Below, in pieces: positions 1-4,197 of a stretch of 5,570 bases of DNA (position 1 is its first letter; the number at the start of each line of letters is the position of its first letter). The notes beneath the pieces are model-generated. The model had not been told where the DNA came from and did no database searches. It saw only the letters and a list, made by a program, of their open reading frames with translations. Source of the DNA: JBDRGC01 sp043818215. Lineage in GTDB: Bacteria > Chloroflexota > Anaerolineae > Anaerolineales > UBA11858. Made by a program: the position numbers and the translations under genes. The DNA lies in NCBI GenBank assembly GCA_043818215.1, contig JBDRGC010000383.1:1-5570 (forward strand), given 5' to 3'.

Positions 1-262
1 AGTTCGATCATGTCACAGGCCAGATCAGCGATCTTGATCGGGTTGCCCATATCCACTCCCTGGGGTCGCGAAAAGCTCGCCGTTCACGCACAGGACGGAA
101 GCCTGCACCTTCGGCCAATTGAACCGCTTCAGGGATGGTCACTTCGACATGGTTTCGATACGCAAGCTACTCAACCTAAAGCTCAGTGCAGTCATGAAGT
201 AGCGCGTCATTTCCGGGTCGGTGACGGTGACGGGACCGCCCTCACGGATTTGACGCTCTAAC
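1..262 (-). pseudogene. Broken CapD/FlaA1-like polysaccharide biosynthesis (nucleotide-sugar dehydratase/epimerase) fragment
   Basis: Reading leftward, the minus strand encodes pieces typical of the C-terminal half of membrane-linked nucleotide-sugar 4,6-dehydratases (CapD/FlaA1/WbpM type): ERQIREGGPVTVTDPEMTRY then FMT (about 258-192), TIPEAVQL in another frame (about 138-118), NGELF, and finally VDMGNPIKIADLACDMIEL at the left edge. In intact relatives these follow one another in a single frame, so they mark one ancestral gene. Here the frame is broken by a 53-bp insertion between FMT and IPEAV, by a shift after EAVQL, and by about 10 extra bases before VDMG. The N-terminal Rossmann part is missing to the right of about 262, where a stop (TAG) and repeat sequence begin. 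The gene continues off the left edge. The family modifies UDP-sugars for capsule or exopolysaccharide; this copy cannot be functional. Family assignment is from motif memory, not from a search. Confidence 0.75.
138..190. repeat. 53-bp palindromic repeat inserted in the CapD-like pseudogene
   Basis: A 53-bp segment interrupts the codons for FMT|IPEAV. It is bounded by the 4-bp direct repeat GTCA (138-141 and 191-194), consistent with a target duplication. It contains the strings TTTCGATACGC and GCTACTCAACC, and its ends CACTTCGA and GCTCAGTG are partly complementary. The core recurs in the repeat cluster at 2699-2832. It resembles the dispersed REP/MITE-like repeats seen in many environmental genomes. 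Confidence 0.6.
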
Positions 263-270
263 TAGGCAGG

Positions 271-286
271 CCCTAAGGGTTTCCGG
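271..286. repeat. Partial copy of the CCCTAAGGGTTTCCG palindromic repeat
   Basis: CCCTAAGGGTTTCCGG here matches the left half of the longer palindrome at 909-942 (CCCTGAGGGTTTCCG) at 14 of 15 positions. It sits between the end of the CapD-like homology and hicA, so it may mark a repeat-mediated breakpoint. Confidence 0.5.
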
Positions 287-316
287 GGGGAGGGAAGATG
301 AGATGATTGCATCTTT

Positions 317-538
317 TTACAGCAGCTTTACGAATTCGTCTACACTGAGATTGGCCTGTCGGATGATGGCGCGTAAAGTACTTCTGTCTAGTTCTTTGTG
401 GTCAGGTACTACGACTTGAGAGAATGGATAATCCCTTCGCAAAATCATGTGACTCCCTTGTTGGCGTTTCAGATAAAATCCATCCTTCTTGAGTGCTCTG
501 ACACACTCCCTTCCTGAAATACCTGGCAACCTGCTCAT
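317..538 (-). CDS. hicA: HicA-family mRNA interferase toxin (module 1)
   Basis: The 73-residue protein has the size and pattern of HicA (YcfA-like) toxins, small double-stranded-RNA-binding-fold ribonucleases that cleave mRNA without needing ribosomes. Visible hallmarks are the N-terminal helix region SGRECVRALKKDGFYL, the catalytic-type motif GSH at residues 28-30 (His30), a VVVPDH strand, and the C-terminal helix LRAIIRQANLSVDEF. The ATG at 538 overlaps the TGA of the upstream antitoxin by 4 bp (ATGA), so it is almost certainly translationally coupled to it. All key residues are present, so the toxin is probably active when not neutralised. There is no convincing T-tailed terminator on its own strand downstream. 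Confidence 0.9.
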   Translation of the reverse strand: MSRLPGISGRECVRALKKDGFYLKRQQGSHMILRRDYPFSQVVVPDHKELDRSTLRAIIRQANLSVDEFVKLL

Positions 539-741
539 ACAGCCACAACAAATGTCTCGAAACGCTCTTTAGGAACAGGCAAACCGTCTTCATCAAGTGC
601 AGCGATGTATCCTTGAATTGCTTCTTGGATATTGATGGCAGCTTCTTCTTTCGTCTTTCCTTGACTAATACAACCGGGCAAGCCGGGACATTCGGCTACC
701 CAAAAGCCATCTTCACCAGGATAAATTATTACTTGTCTCAT
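535..741 (-). CDS. hicB: HicB-family antitoxin (module 1)
   Basis: The 68-residue protein is a short HicB-type antitoxin with the partial RNase-H-like fold. It shows the signature CPGLPGCISQGKTKEEA at residues 18-34, followed by a helix NIQEAIQGYIAALDEDGLPVP. No extra C-terminal ribbon-helix-helix or helix-turn-helix is present, so its DNA binding is uncertain. It precedes hicA and overlaps it by 4 bp; it should bind and block that toxin. The start codon is preceded by a run of ten A residues where a Shine-Dalgarno would normally lie, so translation initiation here is unusual. The conserved start YxGEDGFWVAECP supports the ATG at 741. Confidence 0.88.
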   Translation of the reverse strand: MRQVIIYPGEDGFWVAECPGLPGCISQGKTKEEAAINIQEAIQGYIAALDEDGLPVPKERFETFVVAV

Positions 742-759
742 TTTTTTTTTTCGGTTTCT

Positions 760-787
760 GTAATAACCAAGTTTCGTATCTTCTCAA
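760..787 (-). promoter_or_regulatory. Possible promoter of hicB-hicA module 1
   Basis: On the minus strand TTGAGA (787-782) and TATTAC (765-760) are separated by 16 bp and lie 19-46 bases before the hicB ATG. Both hexamers are close to the -35 and -10 consensus. The transcript would have a very short, A-rich leader. The match is modest and the assignment is tentative. Confidence 0.35.
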
Positions 788-908
788 AAAGGAGGGGATT
801 GCTTAGTTCCTCGCAACACCAACGGGTGCCTAGTACCAGCATCTGCGCAGTACCAACGTCTACATGGTATGTGGTATATCCTTGCGGTGACCAACGCGGG
901 GGGCAGCA

Positions 909-942
909 AGACCCTGAGGGTTTCCGAAAACCCTTAGGGTCT
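909..942. repeat. Long palindrome (CCCTgAGGGTTT / AAACCCTtAGGG)
   Basis: The arms ACCCTGAGGGTTT and AAACCCTTAGGGT pair over 13 bp with one G-T mismatch, extended outward by two further pairs, around a 4-nt loop CCGA. Each arm is itself a small palindrome (CCCTNAGGG). There is no adjacent T-tract, so it is better read as a dispersed palindromic repeat than as a classical terminator. A half copy lies at 271-286. Confidence 0.65.
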
Positions 943-985
943 CCGTACGGGTTGATAACTGCTTCAGCTAGGTTGTTGAGCAATC

Positions 986-1219
986 TCACTTTGCTTCCAT
1001 GAATTCATCAACACTAACTCCCACTTCTCGAATGATAGCTCGGAGAGTACCCATACGAATGGGTTTTCCAGGGTGACGCGGCACAGGTACAACTACCCCA
1101 TCATCATCACGCACCCACAACTCATGAGAACCACGCCCCTGACGATAGAAACGAAATCCAAAATGGCGCAAACGCTTGACAACCTCACGATAGCGCAACG
1201 TGCGCAATTTTGCCATCAC
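986..1219 (-). CDS. hicA: HicA-family mRNA interferase toxin (module 2)
   Basis: The 77-residue protein is a second HicA toxin, clearly diverged from module 1 but with the same plan: KLRTLRYREVVKRLRHFGF as the first helix region, the catalytic-type GSH motif at residues 30-32 (His32), a VVVPVPRHPGKPI strand and loop, and LRAIIREVGVSVDEF as the C-terminal helix. The GxxxxGTLRAIIRE segment is typical of the family. Its start overlaps the hicB stop by 4 bp. The sequence is intact, so toxicity is expected. The difference in sequence from module 1 argues for separate acquisition, with little cross-neutralisation likely (inference). Confidence 0.9.
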   Translation of the reverse strand: MMAKLRTLRYREVVKRLRHFGFRFYRQGRGSHELWVRDDDGVVVPVPRHPGKPIRMGTLRAIIREVGVSVDEFMEAK

Positions 1220-1470
1220 GAAACGCCTATCGGCATTGCAACTGAAAGACGCATGTCTGGCGCATACTCCATGCTGCTTACGCCAGACGGTTCTCCGCGT
1301 TCCACCCGATAGGCGATAATCAGCTTAATGACGTCCACACAATTGAAAATCGCCTCCTCAATTGTGTCTCCTTCGGCAAAAGCGCCTTGAATATCCAGGC
1401 AACGGGCCAGATATCCATCATCATTCAACTCAGTTATGATTGGGAGATATAGTATTCTTTCAGCTGTCAT
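1216..1470 (-). CDS. hicB: HicB-family antitoxin (module 2)
   Basis: The 84-residue protein is a HicB-like antitoxin with the core pattern CLDIQGAFAEGDTIEEA at residues 24-40, then the helix NCVDVIKLIIAYRVERGEP. This differs from the CPxLPGC form of module 1 and belongs to the longer-helix variant. The C-terminal tail (residues 61-84) is low in recognisable motifs, and no DNA-binding domain is evident. GGAG lies 7 nt upstream of the ATG at 1470, a good ribosome binding site that supports this start. It precedes and overlaps its toxin partner by 4 bp. Confidence 0.87.
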   Translation of the reverse strand: MTAERILYLPIITELNDDGYLARCLDIQGAFAEGDTIEEAIFNCVDVIKLIIAYRVERGEPSGVSSMEYAPDMRLSVAMPIGVS

Positions 1471-1798
1471 CGTGTTGCTCCACTATGCAATTCAGCCAGA
1501 GTTCTTCCCATTCTATCACAACCGGTACGCTCCAGGATGTGACCTATCTTACGGGAATCAAGCGGGGGCAGTTCGTTGAATCTGGTGTCGCACCGACATT
1601 TGCTGATTGGCGTGATACTGCTTTACTTCGACACTTCCTTCCCCCTTCACCCTGCACCCTGCGGGCACTTCGAGGGCACTCCGTGAGTATCCATCCAGTC
1701 CAGTCAAGCTGGACGAACTGTGCTTCGCGATCGTACCTCGCACATCGTCCCCTTTGGGGAATGACAGGAGGGGAGGCGCAATGATAGGGATGCGGCGT
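1471..1798. other. Intergenic region with repeats and a possible gene remnant
   Basis: I see no intact gene in these 328 bases. The region holds the module-2 promoter candidate and a low-complexity stretch CCCCCTTCACCCTGCACCCT (about 1641-1660) that recurs in part near 2564-2589. It also holds a hairpin GTCCAG-TCAAG-CTGGAC at 1698-1714 and a small CCCC-TTT-GGGG hairpin at 1749-1759. A minus-strand frame from 1622 to 1467 lacks a start codon but is protein-like near its end and finishes in a TGA overlapping the hicB ATG; it may be the tail of a lost gene. Confidence 0.5.
1510..1518 (-). promoter_or_regulatory. Extended -10 promoter candidate for hicB-hicA module 2
   Basis: On the minus strand TGATAGAAT gives an extended -10 box (TGn + TAGAAT, one mismatch to TATAAT) about 40 bp before the hicB start at 1470. 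No good -35 is visible at the expected distance, as is common for extended -10 promoters. Confidence 0.4.
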
Positions 1799-2149
1799 TT
1801 ATATCGCGTCATCCAAGATGGTGTTCATCACATCTTCAAGGCAAATTTCGCCTGATGGGAGCATATTTTCCTGTTGGCCCACATGTTTATGGTGCGGAAA
1901 GCTCTCTAGTTTTGTGTGGTGCGGCGCATTATCCCAGCCAACCTTCAACGCGTTTGCGGAAGTCAACCAATAGTAGCTGTATCGCCTAAGAGATGAGCCA
2001 TGCCATTGTTCCGTCACCCGAATATTTGTTCCATCTTTCAAATACAAGACAACGCGCAGCGTTTCCCCATCAAGTTCAAGAGGAAGCATACACTGCACAA
2101 GGGAACCAAACTTCTCTACGATTTCTAATAACCGATCAGTAGCTAACAC
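1799..2149 (-). CDS. TumE-family (DUF6516) toxin, module 3
   Basis: The 116-residue protein matches the TumE/DUF6516 family of TA toxins. Visible hallmarks in order are an N-terminal helix, two strands (LRVVLYLKDGTNIRVTE), RRYSYYW at residues 55-61, the signature WDNAPHH at 72-78 and FPHHKHVG at 84-91, then a C-terminal helix EDVMNTILDDA. The clustered conserved His/Asp residues suggest a nuclease-like active site, but the mechanism cannot be read from sequence. The start is GTG at 2149 with GGGGAG 7 nt upstream, and the frame overlaps the upstream antitoxin by 14 bp, implying coupled translation. Family assignment is from motif recognition. Confidence 0.8.
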   Translation of the reverse strand: MLATDRLLEIVEKFGSLVQCMLPLELDGETLRVVLYLKDGTNIRVTEQWHGSSLRRYSYYWLTSANALKVGWDNAPHHTKLESFPHHKHVGQQENMLPSGEICLEDVMNTILDDAI

Positions 2150-2486
2150 GCAGGCTCTCCCCTAAATACAAACCTTGCTGGGCAATCTTCTCAAGAGCAG
2201 AAATTCGTACCTTAGCTTGCTCAATAACCTCAACCCAATGATGCCATAAAATGTAATCTTCATGCATCTCGAAATCTGCATCGTTGGGTAGTCCATCTGC
2301 TTCAAGACTGGCTAACGAAACTCCATATTTTTCTTCGAGTTGTCGCACCCGGTTTTCAGCCATATCCAGCCGCTTGCGCAGGTCTGACAACCTCAGGACA
2401 ACGCCCTGGCTTATGATATTAACCTTTTCTTCAACCTTTAAAGATGAAAACAAATCCTCGATTCGTCTTGTCGTTAGCACGTTCAT
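2136..2486 (-). CDS. Antitoxin partner of the TumE-type toxin, module 3
   Basis: This 116-residue, charged, mostly helical protein precedes the TumE gene and overlaps it by 14 bp, the usual arrangement for its antitoxin. Residues 31-54 (LRLSDLRKRLDMAENRVRQL and on) look like a coiled coil. The loop segment DGLPNDADF (64-72) and then MHEDYILWHHW (74-84) follow; such motifs recur in antitoxins next to DUF6516 genes. Residues 1-30 may form a small DNA-binding or dimerisation part, but I recognise no fold. I prefer the ATG at 2486, which has GAGGT 4 nt upstream; a GTG one codon earlier (2489) is possible but too close to that site. The role is inferred mainly from context. Confidence 0.72.
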   Translation of the reverse strand: MNVLTTRRIEDLFSSLKVEEKVNIISQGVVLRLSDLRKRLDMAENRVRQLEEKYGVSLASLEADGLPNDADFEMHEDYILWHHWVEVIEQAKVRISALEKIAQQGLYLGESLRVSY

Positions 2487-2539
2487 CACTACCTCATCCT
2501 GGAGATTTCACTCCAATCATCTGCACTATAAGCTTCAAT

Positions 2540-2548
2540 ATTATACCA
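2540..2548 (-). promoter_or_regulatory. Extended -10 promoter for TA module 3
   Basis: On the minus strand TGGTATAAT is a perfect extended -10 element about 54 bp before the antitoxin start. The region 17 bp upstream is G-rich with no -35 match. A short GGAG-N6-CTCC dyad (2501-2514) lies between promoter and start and could be part of an operator, though it also overlaps the leader. Confidence 0.55.
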
Positions 2549-2593
2549 CCCAGTTCTTTCCCTCCCCCTTCACTGCCGACACCCTGCAAGTAC

Positions 2594-2658
2594 GCCCCCC
2601 TCGGTCCCCCCAATTCTGGGGAAGCAGATTCCCCCCAAGGTTGGGGGGTTAGGGGGGC
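2594..2658. repeat. GC-rich nested inverted repeat (CCCCCC/GGGGGG)
   Basis: The arm 2594-2613 (GCCCCCCT...CCCCCCAA) is complementary to 2641-2658 (TTGGGGGGTTAGGGGGGC) apart from two extra bases. Nested inside are CCCCCCAA-GG-TTGGGGGG at 2631-2648 and CCCC/GGGG at 2606-2621. It would fold strongly and has runs of six G on one strand. It looks like a dispersed intergenic repeat; no T-tract follows on either strand. Confidence 0.65.
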
Positions 2659-2698
2659 AATAGATAGTACTCAACCGACGCTGAGAGTATAGATCGAA

Positions 2699-2832
2699 CG
2701 CTGGTTGAGCGCTTCGCAGTCGAAACCAAGGGAGCGGGTTGACGTTAAGGGATTGGTTCGCGTTGAGCCGCTTGGTTTACCCTACGGGCATGATATCGAT
2801 ACGCTGCAAAGAGCGCAGCTACTCAACCAGCG
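2699..2832. repeat. 134-bp repeat with 11-bp terminal inverted repeats (CGCTGGTTGAG)
   Basis: CGCTGGTTGAG (2699-2709) and CTCAACCAGCG (2822-2832) are perfect inverted repeats bounding the segment. Inside, TCGAAACC on the left and ATCGATACGC on the right continue an imperfect complementarity. The right half shares GATACGC...GCTACTCAACC with the small insertion at 138-190, so both belong to one repeat family. No transposase is encoded, so if mobile it would move in trans. Confidence 0.55.
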
Positions 2833-2842
2833 CTATTTTTCT

Positions 2843-2880
2843 ACTCAACCGGCGCTAATAGGTTCAACCGGCGCTAATAG
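2843..2880. repeat. Short tandem repeat, TCAACCGGCGCTAATAG x2
   Basis: The 17-mer TCAACCGGCGCTAATAG occurs at 2845-2861 and 2864-2880 (period 19). Diverged relatives, ACTCAACCGACGCT at about 2669 and ACTCAACCAGCGCT at 2821, show the same unit scattered through the cluster. The second copy forms the out-of-frame tail of the CapD-like fragment. Confidence 0.65.
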
Positions 2881-3088
2881 TATCCCCACACGCTAGTTGA
2901 CGGAGCAAATCGCGGGTTGCTTCTTCGTCCCCGGCTAAGGCCACTTGGATTAGGGTTTCAACTTGTTGCGCAAATCGTTCTGGCGGATGGCTGGCGCTGT
3001 TATGGCTGACGAATATCTTTTTGTGTTCGGTGCAGGCTGGATGCTCGTTATCGGCGAAAAGGGTTTCATATAATCTTTCCCCGCACAA
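2864..3088 (-). pseudogene. C-terminal fragment of a CapD/FlaA1-like polysaccharide biosynthesis gene
   Basis: The frame encodes GERLYETLF then TEHKKIFVSHN, followed by ERFAQQVETLIQVALAGDEE and ATRDLLRQLACG. This is the typical end of CapD/FlaA1-like dehydratases: the (LRP)GEKLYEELL motif, a xxHxKIF strand, then a helix with AGDEEAxRxLLRxLVP. Everything N-terminal to GERLYE is missing: in that direction lies the TumE gene of module 4, whose last 23 bases overlap the fragment in another frame. The final residues after LACG come from the tandem repeat. There is no start-codon context, so it is unlikely to be expressed usefully. It lies on the same strand as the piece at 1-262 but is upstream of it, so the two are not one gene split by a simple insertion. 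Confidence 0.72.
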
Positions 3089-3431
3089 ACATCAGGAATT
3101 CCCGGATTGCATCCCGAGGATTGTTGCTGATATGGCTTTCAACTACATTCATTTCAGCAGCATCGTGAAAGTGACGTGGGAATGTTGTGACAAACTGCCA
3201 ATGTTTATGTGGGGCATTATCATGCTGGTAAATCGTTCCGTCAATCGCACGCCGCTCCCAGTGATAACTGTAACGACCTTGAAGTTTCAGTGAGAACCAG
3301 ACATCTACAAAGCTGCCGTCAGAGAGGATGATGCGTAGTTCGTTGACATCAGGGGCAATTGTTTCTTCCACAACATCAGCAAACTCAACTTTGGCGATCT
3401 CTCGCAGTTGCTCAACATCAATTTGTGTCAT
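3066..3431 (-). CDS. TumE-family (DUF6516) toxin, module 4
   Basis: The 121-residue protein is a second DUF6516/TumE toxin. It shows the strand pair LRIILSDGSFVDVWFSLK, then RYSYHWE at residues 53-59, HDNAPHKHW at 70-78 and FPRHFHD at 84-90, and a C-terminal helix PRDAIREFLMFVR. The DNAPH and FPxHxH blocks fall at nearly the same positions as in module 3, although overall identity is low. The ATG at 3431 overlaps the antitoxin stop by 4 bp. The last codons (GKII-stop) lie in sequence that in another frame encodes GERLYE of the CapD-like fragment, so the native C-terminus may have been replaced at this junction. All signature residues remain, so activity is plausible. Confidence 0.8.
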   Translation of the reverse strand: MTQIDVEQLREIAKVEFADVVEETIAPDVNELRIILSDGSFVDVWFSLKLQGRYSYHWERRAIDGTIYQHDNAPHKHWQFVTTFPRHFHDAAEMNVVESHISNNPRDAIREFLMFVRGKII

Positions 3432-3721
3432 GAGAGCGTCTCAAGCAGATGTTGGAGTCGATCTCGCTTGTATTCCAGATGATCCAGACGTTGCAAATCT
3501 CGCCAGGAATCGGCTTCTTCGAGCGTGCCATTTCGATAACGCTCCTCCATACCCTCGACATCAGTGATATTATGGCGACTTATGATCTCGAATATTCCCG
3601 CCTGAATTATTCGGAGTCGGCGTTCAAGGAGGCTATACAAACCATCCCGGATCAAACCGTCTTCGGAAATATGAAGTTCTTCAGCAACATCACTCAGGAT
3701 AGCGATTGTCTGTGTAGTCAT
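3428..3721 (-). CDS. Antitoxin partner of the TumE-type toxin, module 4
   Basis: The 97-residue acidic, helical protein lies first in the pair and overlaps the toxin start by 4 bp. The N-terminal part (residues 1-30, TIAILSDVAEELHISEDGLI) may form a small DNA-binding or dimerisation unit. Residues 32-50 (LERRLRIIQAGIFEIISRH) form a long helix, and EEADSWRDLQRLDHLEYKRD (68-87) is a motif I associate with antitoxins of this toxin class. The plan matches the module 3 antitoxin: helix beginning LxxRL, a break near residue 51-66, then an acidic AD-containing helix. GAGAG about 6 nt before the ATG is a modest ribosome binding site. Function is inferred from context and architecture. Confidence 0.72.
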   Translation of the reverse strand: MTTQTIAILSDVAEELHISEDGLIRDGLYSLLERRLRIIQAGIFEIISRHNITDVEGMEERYRNGTLEEADSWRDLQRLDHLEYKRDRLQHLLETLS

Positions 3722-3783
3722 CTCTATCTCTCTTATAAGGTAATTAGATTCCCGTGTATAAAAAGATCAGGCTAAAATAATTA

Positions 3784-3978
3784 GGTAGTGGTTACATGTT
3801 GACTGATAGCTTCACGAAGTGACTGGGCTATCAGCAATTCGTGGGGGAAATTGCTCAAAAAGTGGCCTTTTGGGCAGCATTTTCCCTAAAATTTGGGCCT
3901 TTCTGCGCCAAAGTGGGGCCATTCTTCCTTACCGCCTTTGTGTATCCACAGTCCATCAGTCAATATGTAACCACTACC
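3784..3978. mobile_element. 195-bp MITE-like element with 23-bp terminal inverted repeats
   Basis: The ends GGTAGTGGTTACATGTTGAC-TGA (3784-3806) and its complement at 3956-3978 match at 22 of 23 bases. Next to the left end is a perfect subterminal hairpin, CTGATAGC (3803-3810) with GCTATCAG (3827-3834). The interior has imperfect repeats of AAAGTGG-GCC type and no credible coding frame. The size, long terminal repeats and lack of a gene fit a non-autonomous transposon derivative. I find no clear target duplication in the flanks, so insertion may be old or followed by deletion. It truncates a minus-strand reading frame on its right. Confidence 0.72.
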
Positions 3979-4031
3979 CCTTTTTCGATGAGCTGTTCGC
4001 GAACCGGAATTGGTTTCAATAAAGTGCGCAT
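3960..4031 (-). pseudogene. 5' end of a gene cut off by the MITE
   Basis: The minus-strand ATG at 4031 has a textbook ribosome binding site, AGGAG followed by 5 nt (4041-4032). The frame encodes MRTLLKPIPVREQLIEKG and then runs into the element end, giving VVVTY and a stop: 23 residues in all. The strong initiation signal followed by an abrupt stop inside a terminal inverted repeat suggests a gene truncated by the insertion. The rest is not recognisable beyond the element. The start is vaguely like N-termini of AbiEi-type antitoxin/regulator proteins, but 18 residues cannot support that. A true short peptide gene is a less likely alternative. Confidence 0.4.
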
Positions 4032-4137
4032 TTCTGCTCCTTTCTGAAACCATTATGCCGCGGGGTGCAAGGGGCAAGTGGACAATTACGTAGGCGAATA
4101 ATTTGTTGAAGAATCACTTCTTTTCTTGCATTACTTA

Positions 4138-4146
4138 TGCTATAAT
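4138..4146 (+). promoter_or_regulatory. Extended -10 promoter of the ATPase gene
   Basis: TGCTATAAT is a perfect extended -10 element, 52 bp before the ATG at 4198. The sequence at the -35 position (about 4118-4123, TTCTTT) is weak, as expected for extended -10 promoters. Transcription would start near 4153, inside the dyad described next. AAAGGA (about 4181-4186) serves as ribosome binding site, 11 nt from the ATG. Confidence 0.6.
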
Positions 4147-4179
4147 TCGGTCAAATGACTTATAAGGCAATTGACCGAA
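4146..4179. promoter_or_regulatory. 34-bp dyad, probable operator over the ATPase transcription start
   Basis: Perfect 9-bp arms TTCGGTCAA (4146-4154) and TTGACCGAA (4171-4179) are centred on the same axis as a perfect inner palindrome CTTATAAG (4159-4166). In total 15 of 17 positions are symmetric. It begins at the last base of the -10 box and ends just before the ribosome binding site, so a bound dimeric protein would block initiation. The gene product has a winged-helix segment and could bind it, but that is inference. An RNA hairpin in the leader is an alternative. Confidence 0.6.
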
Positions 4180-4197
4180 AAAAGGATATGGTATCTT

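Larger units (their letters stand above)
742..985. other. Intergenic spacer with repeat fragments
   Basis: I see no convincing gene here. It holds the tentative module-1 promoter, an 11-T homopolymer at 741-751, the fragment GGGGATTGCTTAGTTCCTCG (about 795-814), which resembles a common dispersed bacterial repeat, and the long palindrome at 909-942. The minus frame open from 989 to 738 ends with a TGA overlapping the hicB ATG, but its sequence is largely repeat-derived and not protein-like except possibly its last 20 residues. Confidence 0.5.

Noticed and set aside
10..261. 83-codon plus-strand open frame at the left edge
   Set aside because: The minus strand of the same bases carries clear CapD-like motifs across several frames, so this frame is an antisense shadow.
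301..318. AGATG-ATTG-CATCT hairpin followed by Ts, as a terminator for hicA module 1
   Set aside because: The T-run lies on the plus strand side, so it would act in the wrong direction for the minus-strand gene, and the 5-bp stem is weak.
613..1002. 129-codon plus-strand open frame
   Set aside because: It runs antisense through hicB and then through spacer repeats, and its composition is not protein-like.
1440..1784. 114-codon plus-strand open frame
   Set aside because: It begins antisense inside hicB and crosses low-complexity repeats and hairpins; no domain-like pattern or ribosome binding site.
2284..2692. Plus-strand open frames of 122 and 82 codons
   Set aside because: They are antisense to the module 3 antitoxin and then read through the GC-rich inverted repeat; no coding signature.
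2843..2880. Tandem repeat considered as a CRISPR fragment
   Set aside because: Only two units with a 2-nt gap and no spacer of typical length; no cas genes are present.
3819..4047. Plus-strand frames of 67 and 68 codons inside the MITE-like element, considered as a transposase remnant
   Set aside because: Both are short, overlap each other, and show no DDE, HTH or zinc-finger pattern; the element looks non-coding.
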